From a virus, in the IMG/VR virus record IMGVR_UViG_3300023174_000084, positions 1 to 64,000 of that record: a stretch of 64,000 nt of DNA; one strand, written 5' to 3'. Shown here piece after piece: positions 55,894 through 64,000 of the stretch. The notes beneath the pieces are model-generated. The model ran no database searches. It was not told the origin of the DNA and saw nothing but the letters and a program-made list of their open reading frames with translations. A program made the translations under genes and the position numbers. Each line of letters opens with the position of its first letter. The stretch's first letter is position 1.

Positions 55894-56113
55894 TTACTTC
55901 TTCATCCATGGAACCTGTTGAGGACCATTGCATGGCAGTATATGGAACGGTTACATATTTATTAATCTTATCAACATAATAAAGAGCTACTCTCTGATTG
56001 TTTGGAAACTGACGAATCGATTTTCGTTTCATAATCAATACCGCAGGTGGATCCATGGGAGCACTATGGTCTTCCTTTTCATTCAAAGATCGTAGTTCTT
56101 TAAGTGTTTTCAC
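55883..56113 (-). CDS. Small structural protein downstream of the prohead core gene (GTG start)
   Basis: I choose a GTG at 56113 with AGAGGA before it, which yields MKTLKELRSLNEKEDHSAP; a longer ATG frame would run inside the previous gene. The 76-residue product has DPPAVLIMKRKSIRQFPNNQ and ALYYVDKINKYVTVPYTAMQ, which resemble a cyanophage family of small head proteins. It overlaps its neighbours by 11 and 14 bases. Confidence 0.6.
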   Translation of the reverse strand: MKTLKELRSLNEKEDHSAPMDPPAVLIMKRKSIRQFPNNQRVALYYVDKINKYVTVPYTAMQWSSTGSMDEEVNAE

Positions 56114-56306
56114 TTGTATTTTCCTCTGGTTGAATTTCTGTTTCAACTTCTTCTGTTTCTTCTGGCGCAAACATATTCTGTGCAACAGCTTGTTTGGCAG
56201 CATCTAAATGTGCAGTAACACGGTCATGAATGTTAGCATATAATGCATCACGCATTTCTTTAGCATTATCATTAACTGCATAATCTATAATTTGTCTTGT
56301 GTCCAT
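56100..56306 (-). CDS. gp67: Small prohead core protein (gp67-like)
   Basis: A 68-residue protein with helical start (IIDYAVNDNAKEMRDALYAN) and acidic tail (EETEEVETEIQPEENT). Position directly after gp20 and its composition match gp67, the prohead core protein of T4. A TATAAATA box lies 18 bases upstream, inside the portal stop region. Confidence 0.7.
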   Translation of the reverse strand: MDTRQIIDYAVNDNAKEMRDALYANIHDRVTAHLDAAKQAVAQNMFAPEETEEVETEIQPEENTSENT

Positions 56307-56323
56307 TTTATCTCCAATCTCAA

Positions 56324-56331
56324 TATTTATA
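56324..56331 (-). promoter_or_regulatory. T4-type late promoter box (TATAAATA)
   Basis: A perfect minus-strand TATAAATA 18 bases before the gp67-like gene. It would drive prohead core genes late. Confidence 0.7.
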
Positions 56332-57994
56332 ATAACTGTTTCAATTTAACAAATGTTCCTGCTGACTCTTGGCGCATACCAGCATCTTGTGCTTGTTGCA
56401 ATTCATTTTGATGAGTTGCTAAAGCTGCTTGTTGGTCGGCTTGTATATCACCAACCATTTGTTGTTGAGCTACCGTATTGGTAACATCAACAGGTAAACC
56501 TAAACCGGCTTCTTTTTCTTCATCAATCTCACTTTGCATTTCTTTAATCTGGTCGTCTGTCATGCGTAATACATTACGTTGAATCCATGCTTGTGAGAAG
56601 TACCGACCGGTGTATGGATCTACCGAAGCCAAAAGAGATAATCTTTCTCTCATTAATTCAGCTTCTTTAAGTTCACTAAAGTTATTATCTTTAACAAAGT
56701 CGTAAATAATACTTTCTTTAAATTGATCCCATTCATCAGCGGTACAAATACCTTTTAATACACACTGCACACGGAGTGCCTGATTAAAGATATCAGAGAA
56801 CTTACTACGCAAACGGTCTACAAACTTTGCAAACTTTAATTCGTCACGAGTAACTTCTGCAACACGACCAATTGAGAAACCTTGATTAGGTTCCAAACGA
56901 GAGATTGGCACCGAAAGTGATTGATACAATTTCTTTTGGAAATACTTAACATCTTCTAACTCACCTAAGTTTTGACCACCAGGTAAGGTAGAAATTTCGG
57001 TGCCTTTGCCACCTTCACGGCGAGGTAACCAGAAATCTTCCATCATTGATAAGAATTTACGGTCATCACGAACTTCACCGGTGTTTGCATCATATACCAG
57101 TTTGTTCTTATACTTGACCATAATATCACGCAGATATTGTTCTGCTTTTAGTTTAGGTAAATTACCTACATCAATATAAAAAATACGGCGTTCTGGTGCT
57201 CGTGAGATACGATAGATAACTGTCGCATCTTCAATCATGCGTAACTGGTTTAACGGCTTTATAGCTTTGTGTAAATATGATAAAACAACAGCACGGCGGC
57301 TGTCCATGAGACCAGAAACAACAGATATGATTGAGTCAGTAGTGATCCGAACGCCAACAGGACCATAGTTGCTTGAACTACCAGTAACGACTTTATCGTT
57401 AAAGATGTAATATTCGTTAAATACATCAACAACTTCTGCACCTGTTCTTTCATCTTTCTTCTTCTTTATTTCTCTAACTTTACGAAGTTTGCGTGGATCA
57501 ATGTATCTTAATTCTTTAATACCAGCAATTGGATTTTCTTTATCAATAATAATGTTATAATACATTCTGCCGTCAATATAAAAACGGCGAAAGATATCTT
57601 GTGCCATGTGTTTGTAATTTAACAAACGAAGAATGGTATTAAATTCTTCTTTAATGGCCTTTTTAATTTTTTCTGGTTGTTCTAATTTATCTAAAACAAT
57701 CTGTGTAACGATACCATCTTCATCTTGGCAAATAGCTTCATTCATAATATCGTCTATCGCTGATTCAATTTCTGGCTGCATAGCCATTTCACGATAACGA
57801 GAGATGAGTTCTACTTCATTTTTTGCCGTGCCGTCTAAATCAACATATGTACCGTAATATGCGGCCGAAGAAATGGTAAGAGCACCATCTTCATTTGAAG
57901 GTGGTGTAAAGGATGGTTGTAGAGCCTGTTCTTCCTCGGTTTTTCTCCGAGAAATCTCAAAACCAAAGAGAGAGAATTTATTTTGAGCTGCCAT
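56327..57994 (-). CDS. gp20: Portal protein gp20
   Basis: A 555-residue portal (T4 gp20 has 524). Conserved blocks are ISRYREMAMQPEIESAIDDI (about 64-83), RRFYIDGRMYYNIIID (about 134-149), YLHKAIKPLNQLRMIEDA (about 245-262) and RLEPNQGFSIGR. It forms the dodecameric ring at the head vertex and starts head assembly. The C-terminal 60 residues are a glutamine-rich extension. A hairpin terminator lies before it. Confidence 0.96.
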   Translation of the reverse strand: MAAQNKFSLFGFEISRRKTEEEQALQPSFTPPSNEDGALTISSAAYYGTYVDLDGTAKNEVELISRYREMAMQPEIESAIDDIMNEAICQDEDGIVTQIVLDKLEQPEKIKKAIKEEFNTILRLLNYKHMAQDIFRRFYIDGRMYYNIIIDKENPIAGIKELRYIDPRKLRKVREIKKKKDERTGAEVVDVFNEYYIFNDKVVTGSSSNYGPVGVRITTDSIISVVSGLMDSRRAVVLSYLHKAIKPLNQLRMIEDATVIYRISRAPERRIFYIDVGNLPKLKAEQYLRDIMVKYKNKLVYDANTGEVRDDRKFLSMMEDFWLPRREGGKGTEISTLPGGQNLGELEDVKYFQKKLYQSLSVPISRLEPNQGFSIGRVAEVTRDELKFAKFVDRLRSKFSDIFNQALRVQCVLKGICTADEWDQFKESIIYDFVKDNNFSELKEAELMRERLSLLASVDPYTGRYFSQAWIQRNVLRMTDDQIKEMQSEIDEEKEAGLGLPVDVTNTVAQQQMVGDIQADQQAALATHQNELQQAQDAGMRQESAGTFVKLKQLL

Positions 57995-58026
57995 ATTTTA
58001 TAGATTCCAATTCAATTAAACATAAA

Positions 58027-58046
58027 GAGAGGACCGAAGTCCTCTC
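58027..58046 (-). terminator. Hairpin terminator between tail tube and portal genes
   Basis: The minus strand has an eight-base perfect stem (GAGAGGAC/GTCCTCTC) with TTCG loop and a short TTTAT tail. The T-run is weak, so read-through is likely. Confidence 0.7.
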
Positions 58047-58060
58047 GAAACAAAAACATA

Positions 58061-58603
58061 TTAAGTAGTAGTGTTGGATTCCCAATATTGGAAAGCGAAT
58101 GTGGCCGAGTATTCTTCAATCACATCATTTGAACCCCAATCTAAATCAATTGGTGCGATATCCAATGGGAAAACACCTACAAACTTATAAGATTTCAATT
58201 CGTTACCAGCTTTTCCGTATTGTGTAACAACTGCATCTACGGTATAACCTGTTGGGTTAACTGCTCCAGTATTACGAACATTAGTTGTATGACTGTTGAT
58301 TGCGTTCATCCACGATTCGAGAGCGTTACGAACTACAAAGTCCTCGTCATTGATAATCTGTAATGTCCAGTCTGTAAATGTTCTGTTACCAGCAAATTTT
58401 AATTCACGACCAAAATAAAACACAGGCACAGTACCTACGGTAGAACCTGGTAACTGTGCTGATTTTGCCATGAATGTTGTTTTAGCACCTGCGGCTGTGC
58501 CGTTGGTTGCAACTGTTGGAAATGTTAGAGTAACTTGGAATAGATTAGGACGGGCACCGTCACCAATCATATTCGCTCTAAATTCTGCTACATTGAATGC
58601 CAT
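58061..58603 (-). CDS. gp19: Tail tube protein gp19
   Basis: A 180-residue tube subunit (T4 gp19 has 163). Blocks FNVAEFRANMIGDGARPNLF at the start, AQLPGSTVGTVPVFYFGREL (about 49-68) and LQIINDEDFVVRNALESWM (about 82-100) are typical. It forms the tube through which DNA passes. Ribosome site TAGGAGA precedes the ATG, and an AATAAATA box lies 23 bases upstream. Confidence 0.94.
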   Translation of the reverse strand: MAFNVAEFRANMIGDGARPNLFQVTLTFPTVATNGTAAGAKTTFMAKSAQLPGSTVGTVPVFYFGRELKFAGNRTFTDWTLQIINDEDFVVRNALESWMNAINSHTTNVRNTGAVNPTGYTVDAVVTQYGKAGNELKSYKFVGVFPLDIAPIDLDWGSNDVIEEYSATFAFQYWESNTTT

Positions 58604-58625
58604 TTGTATTCTCCTATATCGTGGT

Positions 58626-58633
58626 TATTTATT
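58626..58633 (-). promoter_or_regulatory. Possible late promoter box (AATAAATA)
   Basis: One mismatch to the late consensus, 23 bases before the tail tube gene and at the stop of the sheath gene. Tentative. Confidence 0.4.
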
Positions 58634-60317
58634 AAGCTGCACCAACGATTGTTGTGAAGTCAACACCAGTTCCAACTGCAACAAAGTTCAACTGAATGAA
58701 GTTGATAGAACGAGCAGGTTTGATGTAAATATCACCAACAAATTGATTACTGTCAATGACTTGTGGTGTATTGTTGGTTGTATCACAAACCACACGGAAG
58801 TCATAGATACCACGGCGACCTTGAACATCACGCAGATACGGAGTTACTAGTGCTACAAACTGAGCACGAGTAAATTCATCATTGAATTCAAATAACGAGA
58901 ACTGAGCAGCTTGAGAAATTGCTTTTTCAAGAACAATGAATAATCTACGGACATTGATGCGGTCAAATGCAGATGGTTTGTTTTGTAAAGTCTTATCACC
59001 AAACAGAACAATGCCTTGGCCAGGAAACGACACAACTGGATTTACGCCTGCTGCATATAATACATCTCGTTGTGTTTTATTTGGATTCCATGCCAGTTTA
59101 ATAGCATTTTTAATTTGACCACGGTTGAAACCAGCTGGCGAGAACCATGGATCACGAACCGTATCAGTATTAACACAAAGACCGGCTACATCACCATTTA
59201 ATGGAATATAACGATATACATTGTTATACTTGTCGTACATATATTTGTAACCAGAATCAGCTACAACATAAGAACTGGAACGAGCCAAACTTGTTAACCA
59301 AGCTTGAATACCAGCTGTTGGTGTTGTGTTGATGCTATCAATTGCTGTTCGTGGAGGCGAAATAAATGCTACGCAGTCTTTACGAGAATTGACAATATTA
59401 TCAATTACATATTGTTGAACTACTGTATTTGCATTACCAGTTAACACCAATGAAATATCAATTGTTTCTTTGTTAGCAAACAAATCATAAGCAGTTTGAA
59501 TATTAGCATTAGTTGGAATAGTTTCTGAACCGCCAGCCAAAGTGATTGTTGGATTTGTTGTCAATGTGGCAAAATTTGTATTTGCTGCTGGACGACCCCA
59601 AGTAGAATTAGTTGTGCTATAACTTACTGGATCAGTTGCATAAACATATTGTGAATTATCAAATATGACTTGTTCATAAAAATTTGATACACCATTAATG
59701 CTTGCATCAGAAGCTTTAGATAAGAATGGATAAACTTCTAATACTGTACCTTGTTGGCCAGTAAATTGACCGCCAGCGTCAATAACGACTACGTGCATTT
59801 CGTCATTAGAACCTCCAACAGCCGCTGCATAATTTGAAGTACCAGGAGCAGAAGTAAAGTAAGAACTATAAGACCAGCTGCTGAACAAACTGGTATTAGC
59901 ACAAACAGCTACTGATAAAGAATTACCAATTATGCCTGGATATTTGGCCATAAATGCACCAAAAAAGTTATTATTATCTCTATTTAAATATAGGTACTCA
60001 AATTCTTCTGAATTAGGAATTTGAAATGCTGTGTTTGCAGCTGCATTGTTTGAGTTAGCATTAACGGCACGAACAACACTTAGATTGTTACCGTAGGCTA
60101 AGAAAGAAGCAGATGTAAAAAATGAAATTGCAGAGTTTGAATCTGGTTTACCAAAATATTTGGTTAATGTAATTTCGTTGTCAACCAGAATTACTTGTCG
60201 TGCTGGACCCCACGAAAAGTTTCCAGCATAAGCACCGGCCGTAGTTAGAACCGAAGGAACGACTGTTGTTAAGTCTACTTCGGAAACATTTACGCCTGGA
60301 GAGATTTGAAACGCCAT
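58632..60317 (-). CDS. gp18: Tail sheath protein gp18
   Basis: A 561-residue contractile sheath subunit (T4 gp18 has 659). The N-terminal PGVNVSEVDLTTVVPSVLTT and the C-terminal PARSINFIQLNFVAVGTG are the conserved assembly parts. The middle domain is more variable. AAGGAG precedes the ATG. A CATAAATA late box lies 53 bases upstream. Confidence 0.95.
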   Translation of the reverse strand: MAFQISPGVNVSEVDLTTVVPSVLTTAGAYAGNFSWGPARQVILVDNEITLTKYFGKPDSNSAISFFTSASFLAYGNNLSVVRAVNANSNNAAANTAFQIPNSEEFEYLYLNRDNNNFFGAFMAKYPGIIGNSLSVAVCANTSLFSSWSYSSYFTSAPGTSNYAAAVGGSNDEMHVVVIDAGGQFTGQQGTVLEVYPFLSKASDASINGVSNFYEQVIFDNSQYVYATDPVSYSTTNSTWGRPAANTNFATLTTNPTITLAGGSETIPTNANIQTAYDLFANKETIDISLVLTGNANTVVQQYVIDNIVNSRKDCVAFISPPRTAIDSINTTPTAGIQAWLTSLARSSSYVVADSGYKYMYDKYNNVYRYIPLNGDVAGLCVNTDTVRDPWFSPAGFNRGQIKNAIKLAWNPNKTQRDVLYAAGVNPVVSFPGQGIVLFGDKTLQNKPSAFDRINVRRLFIVLEKAISQAAQFSLFEFNDEFTRAQFVALVTPYLRDVQGRRGIYDFRVVCDTTNNTPQVIDSNQFVGDIYIKPARSINFIQLNFVAVGTGVDFTTIVGAA

Positions 60318-60369
60318 TTTATTCTCCTTGAATTATTATGTGTTCTTGGCAGTTAAAATACCATACTGA

Positions 60370-60377
60370 TATTTATG
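60370..60377 (-). promoter_or_regulatory. T4-type late promoter box (CATAAATA)
   Basis: The minus strand has CATAAATA in the 71-base gap between terminase and sheath genes, 53 bases before the sheath start. Confidence 0.5.
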
Positions 60378-60388
60378 ATTCATAGGAT

Positions 60389-62068
60389 TTACAAGTCCCT
60401 AAAGAAACTACGATGATATGAAGCATAGGTGTCACCTCCACCTGCCACTTCCCATACATCACCACCTTCCACCATAAAGTCAGTCTTTAAACCATCTTCA
60501 ATGATAGGTGCAGGTAGAACTTCTTCATCAAATTGATTCATATTTTCTAATTGAATTTGTTTTCTTAAATCATGATTTACTATTTCTCTGAAGTATTTCT
60601 GCGTGGTTGCCCATGCAAAAATTACTAAAGTCATTGCCATATCATCATTTGCACCTTCTGCGGCCGCAAATGAAGTCTTATATTGTTCAAATGTTGTTAA
60701 CTCCGAATAGGTGTCAAAATCATTTATCAGTAGTTTATCACCTTCTATTAATGTTTTAAGGTTAGAACAACCTACAGATTTTACTTGAGGCGACATTTTT
60801 AGACCCATCTGGACACCACGAGCAAATCCAGCGGACAATTGTTGAGGTTTTTTATTACCAGTAAAGACTTTTAATAGATTTTCATACTCTAAATCTGTGT
60901 GAATAAAGTCTGCCACCTGAGGATTATTGTTTATTTCTACCAAAATGTAAGCGTCATTATAAACTCTGGCTGCATTGACTATCACCGTTGGAAATAAAAT
61001 AGGTGAAATAGATGAACTTGCATAGGATGCTACTTGTTTATATGGTGTAGATGATATATCAAATACTGAGAATGCCGAGGAGTCTAAGTTTTTACCTTCT
61101 GATACATCCACAGTAATACAGTAAATGTGGTCAGTCAGAGAACCATTGACACCTTCTTTGACAGGATGTTCATAGATTTTCATCTTGTCGTGTTCTGCGA
61201 TTGGGTTCATGTACCTCAATTGTTGCAGTTTATAACCAGAGATAAGGGTATTGGAAGAACCCAAGAACTCGGTTTCAAACTCTTGTGCAAATTGCCGTTC
61301 AGAAGTATTACGGATGGTTTCTTCTTTCCACGCATCATCACGACCTGGTACCATCGACCAATGAATCTCAAAGTTTTTGTAATTGTTTCGACCTTCTAGT
61401 GAATCCATCCACAACTTGTAGAATAGATTCATACCATTTGGTGTGGAAACAATGATAATCTTTGATGACTTACCGGATGATATTACCGGATAGACTGAGT
61501 TAAAGAACTCATTGGCAATATTGTTTGGCACGAAAGCAAATTCGTCTAAGAACACAATGTTAAACGAACCGCCTCGGATTGCAGAGGACGAGGTGGAGGC
61601 CGCAATGACCTTAGAACCGTTCTCTAATTCTACATTACCCTTGTTCCATGTCACCACGCCTTGTTGGAGCCATTGTGGTAAATTCTCGTATGCCAATTGA
61701 TACTTGGCCAAAATATCACGAGCCAAAGAACCTTTGTTTGCCAGTACCGCCACATTCTGCGAATCGGTAAAAATGGTTGCCCAAAGAAGATAACCAACGG
61801 TTGTGGTAGTTTTACCAACCTGACGAGGACATTTGGTAATAACGAAACGATTATCTTTAAATAGATTAATCATTTCTTTTTGAAAGTCCCACATCTTAAA
61901 GTTGATGAGGCCTTCATCCACGTTTACAATCTTAATGTAGTTCATACAGAAGTAAACTGGATCCTTAGAACACTTTACATATTCTTGTACCTGTTCTTCG
62001 GTATACTCGTGTGCAACTCCTACTTTTTTGAGTAGAGGATTATCACGGTAAGAATCTTTAGTGTTCAT
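60389..62068 (-). CDS. gp17: Terminase large subunit gp17
   Basis: A 559-residue packaging motor. Walker A is CPRQVGKT (about 80-87), Walker B with the catalytic glutamate is IVFLDEFAF (about 172-180), STPNG is the coupling motif, and the nuclease aspartates are in TVDVSEGKN and NDDMAM. It packs the DNA and cuts concatemers. T4 gp17 has 610 residues. One-base overlap with the gene upstream. Confidence 0.96.
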   Translation of the reverse strand: MNTKDSYRDNPLLKKVGVAHEYTEEQVQEYVKCSKDPVYFCMNYIKIVNVDEGLINFKMWDFQKEMINLFKDNRFVITKCPRQVGKTTTTVGYLLWATIFTDSQNVAVLANKGSLARDILAKYQLAYENLPQWLQQGVVTWNKGNVELENGSKVIAASTSSSAIRGGSFNIVFLDEFAFVPNNIANEFFNSVYPVISSGKSSKIIIVSTPNGMNLFYKLWMDSLEGRNNYKNFEIHWSMVPGRDDAWKEETIRNTSERQFAQEFETEFLGSSNTLISGYKLQQLRYMNPIAEHDKMKIYEHPVKEGVNGSLTDHIYCITVDVSEGKNLDSSAFSVFDISSTPYKQVASYASSSISPILFPTVIVNAARVYNDAYILVEINNNPQVADFIHTDLEYENLLKVFTGNKKPQQLSAGFARGVQMGLKMSPQVKSVGCSNLKTLIEGDKLLINDFDTYSELTTFEQYKTSFAAAEGANDDMAMTLVIFAWATTQKYFREIVNHDLRKQIQLENMNQFDEEVLPAPIIEDGLKTDFMVEGGDVWEVAGGGDTYASYHRSFFRDL

Positions 62069-62787
62069 TAAAATAGATGTTCAATCTTTATTTTGGCATG
62101 AGGTGAACCGGCATCACCGTGGTAGTCGGTACCAAAGTGTGTCACCCATGTGTCGGAGAAATTATTTAGTGGTAACATACATCTGTGACCAAATCCTACA
62201 GGTATGTTTATAAACATATTGCCTAGATTGGCTGATTCACGAATACCCCATGAACCTTTTTGACCAAAAATAAAGTAATCAGATTGAATATGTTCTTCTA
62301 CTAATTCTCTATCCATGATAAACATACCTTGATATGGATCAGATAGTGAAATAAACCTTTGACCTTCTACTGTAATTGTTGGTCGATGGCCTTGATGATG
62401 TGTGCAATCTAATGAAAACACTTCACCATTTACTTTTTGAACTCGATGAGTGGCAGGTATAAAATTTAGATTATTGCGTTGAAAGAGTTCTCTGGTGTTT
62501 ACCCAATAATCAAATGTTTTCTTTTCTACTTCGATATTACCTTCAAGGTATGCAAAGTGCGTGTAATCTGATTTGAGAAACTCTGGCATATACTTCTTAT
62601 GTTCCCATGTATGCCAATATGGATGTTCTAAATCTACAACATGAATAGGTAAACTAGAATCAAAATTAACATTGCTGTTAATAATGAGTTTGATGTTTGG
62701 TATAGCAGATAATGTTTTTATTACTTTCTTGAACCGCTCTAATCTTTCTTCAACATAATAAAAACAAACATTCACCCAAAGTTTCAT
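62068..62787 (-). CDS. Putative glycosyltransferase inserted between gp16 and gp17
   Basis: A 239-residue protein. YTHFAYLEGNIEVEKKTFDYW (about 76-96) has the strand plus acidic motif of GT-A enzymes, and a YQGMFIMDRELVEEH and GSWGIRESANLG stretch would be the acceptor region. It is not a packaging protein by sequence. It overlaps gp16 by four bases and gp17 by one, so it is cotranscribed with packaging genes. Substrate unknown. Confidence 0.55.
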   Translation of the reverse strand: MKLWVNVCFYYVEERLERFKKVIKTLSAIPNIKLIINSNVNFDSSLPIHVVDLEHPYWHTWEHKKYMPEFLKSDYTHFAYLEGNIEVEKKTFDYWVNTRELFQRNNLNFIPATHRVQKVNGEVFSLDCTHHQGHRPTITVEGQRFISLSDPYQGMFIMDRELVEEHIQSDYFIFGQKGSWGIRESANLGNMFINIPVGFGHRCMLPLNNFSDTWVTHFGTDYHGDAGSPHAKIKIEHLF

Positions 62788-63200
62788 TCTTTTCCTTTGA
62801 TTAGTTTATTCAATTCTGCGGTACTACCAACAAAGATAGCTTTATCAATATTGGTGCCAGTATTTTTTTTCTTTTCTTCATCCATCTCACGCATTTGTTT
62901 TTGAATGTTGAGAAGTTCTTTATTGGCATCTACCATATTTTTCAATAGAGTGCCATAGACTTCAAATGCTCGTGGATGTTGGCCTGCTTTGGCAATATTA
63001 AGTATTTCTTCCATGGCTTCTTGGCCTTGGTCAATAATACCTTGTAGATTTTCTTTTGACTGTTGATATGCATCAGTCAAATCTTGTTTCAAATCTGGTT
63101 GATTGTATTTTACCGACACCGTAGGAAGTTTTTCTTTTTTAGGTTCTTCAATTGGCATCACATCAAATACATCTGCTAAAGTTTTATTTAAATCACTCAT
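62784..63200 (-). CDS. gp16: Terminase small subunit gp16
   Basis: A 138-residue helical protein. The central coiled coil QEAMEEILNIAKAGQHPRAFEVYGTLL (read at about 60-86) and its position after gp15 identify it. It regulates the gp17 ATPase and recognises DNA. T4 gp16 is 164 residues. Confidence 0.88.
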   Translation of the reverse strand: MSDLNKTLADVFDVMPIEEPKKEKLPTVSVKYNQPDLKQDLTDAYQQSKENLQGIIDQGQEAMEEILNIAKAGQHPRAFEVYGTLLKNMVDANKELLNIQKQMREMDEEKKKNTGTNIDKAIFVGSTAELNKLIKGKE

Positions 63201-63203
63201 AGA

Positions 63204-64000
63204 TTAAGGATATTCAGTAATAATAGTGTTGGCTGTCCAAGTGTTTGCTAGTGCCACATTTGCATTTGCTGGATCAGGTCTCACATCAATTTGTACCAAT
63301 TTTTGTGGTACTGGATTATATGTAGTAAACTTATAATTTGCGTTTGAACTGGAGGATTGAATTGGCAAATTAGAAACAAAATTACCATTAATATTTTTTA
63401 ATTGTAATATATTATTATTGAACGATACGACCTTACCTGTTGCAATGGCCAATGGTGCCGAATATCCTTGATATACAATTTCACCAATTTGATATGTTCC
63501 AACACCTGATGATGGATTGACATAAAATTCAATTATATCATTTTCGCTTATTTGATTATAAATTGATGTAATTGAATGTGTAATAAGTCCTGTGCCAGAA
63601 TCATTAATTTTACCAAAAATATATCCTTTGACCGTAAATGAAAGAGTCCAAATAATAACACGAGTATCTCTTTCATAATTACCTTCATAGTCAATATCTT
63701 GAGCCGTTGAATTTAATACAACAGGAATATTCTTAACAATACCCATTTCAGGTATCATGTTAAGTTTCATTGTATAATCTGGTGTGAAGTAGGAAAGAAT
63801 ATGTTCAATAATTTGTGTACCATCTTCGATATTTCTTACATACAAATAAAGATTAAAATCAAAATTATATGGTACTGGATTATATTGTGAAACTAATCCT
63901 TTTGATGTCTGTGCAAATTGTTTTGTATTTGTATTTTGTTTACGGCTTGCATCATAATTAAAACCAAGCAATTCAAATGACATTCTTGGTAATGTAATTT
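63204..64000 (-). CDS. gp15: Tail sheath stabiliser gp15, 5' end missing
   Basis: The frame is open to the window edge and reads ITLPRMSFELLGFNYDASRK across the first in-frame ATG at 63983, so the gene is truncated and starts outside. NPVPYNFDFNLYLYVRNIED and the following IIEHILSYFTPDYT segment match gp15, the proximal tail sheath stabiliser. gp15 caps the tail and joins it to the neck. The C-terminal part has an extra beta region compared with T4. Confidence 0.85.
   Translation of the reverse strand, partial: ITLPRMSFELLGFNYDASRKQNTNTKQFAQTSKGLVSQYNPVPYNFDFNLYLYVRNIEDGTQIIEHILSYFTPDYTMKLNMIPEMGIVKNIPVVLNSTAQDIDYEGNYERDTRVIIWTLSFTVKGYIFGKINDSGTGLITHSITSIYNQISENDIIEFYVNPSSGVGTYQIGEIVYQGYSAPLAIATGKVVSFNNNILQLKNINGNFVSNLPIQSSSSNANYKFTTYNPVPQKLVQIDVRPDPANANVALANTWTANTIITEYP

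Noticed and set aside
1-64000. CRISPR arrays, insertion sequences, homing endonucleases, integrase and attachment sites.
   Set aside because: I saw no spaced direct repeats, transposase or endonuclease motifs and no integrase gene, consistent with a lytic T4-like phage.

Overview
This window is part of the genome of a T4-like myovirus (tailed dsDNA phage). It is AT-rich and almost every gene lies on the minus strand, packed with start/stop overlaps. The T4 core is unmistakable: neck and packaging (gp15 at the right edge, gp16, gp17), tail sheath and tube (gp18, gp19), head (portal gp20, prohead core, protease gp21, scaffold gp22, capsid gp23), recombination (UvsY, UvsW, UvsX, gp46, gp47), late sigma factor gp55, and replication (clamp gp45, clamp loader gp44/gp62, RegA, polymerase gp43, helicase gp41). 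Several small proteins resemble families known from T4-like phages of cyanobacteria and other aquatic bacteria. I see no photosynthesis genes, so a cyanobacterial host is not shown. An endolysin with a two-component spanin points to a Gram-negative host.

Layout from left to right: 0-2.7 kb is a lysis cassette (GH19 endolysin, small membrane protein, secreted thermonuclease, overlapping Rz/Rz1-type spanins). 2.7-11.1 kb holds head-associated genes. Five of these proteins begin with a leader that matches the T4 capsid targeting sequence in register. Two of the five look like enzymes: an RNA-ligase-like protein and a nucleotidyltransferase fused to a P-loop kinase. 11.3-18.2 kb is a surface-glycan island (glycosyltransferases, methyltransferases, an epimerase). 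18.2-28.2 kb carries gp41, UvsX, gp43 and accessory genes, including a DruA-like protein. 28.3-29.7 kb is the only plus-strand block: a coiled-coil membrane protein, two tiny membrane peptides and a fatty acid desaturase. 29.7-33.8 kb mixes IscA, IscU, GroES-like and Hsp20 proteins with dCMP deaminase and interleaved tRNAs. 33.9-50.5 kb holds most replication, recombination and transcription genes with inserted enzymes. 50.5-64 kb is the virion assembly block.

Regulation can be read in places. Near-consensus sigma70 promoters (TTGACA, 17 bp, TATAAT or close variants) precede the Sm-like/polymerase genes, the tRNA/GroES cluster, Hsp20, the sliding clamp and a winged-helix regulator; these are probably early. 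T4-type late boxes (TATAAATA and close variants) precede the ligase-like gene, the scaffold, the prohead core and tail genes, consistent with the encoded gp55. Hairpin terminators follow the capsid gene, the tail tube, the winged-helix gene and the GroES-like gene. No stretch longer than about 300 bases lacks a gene.
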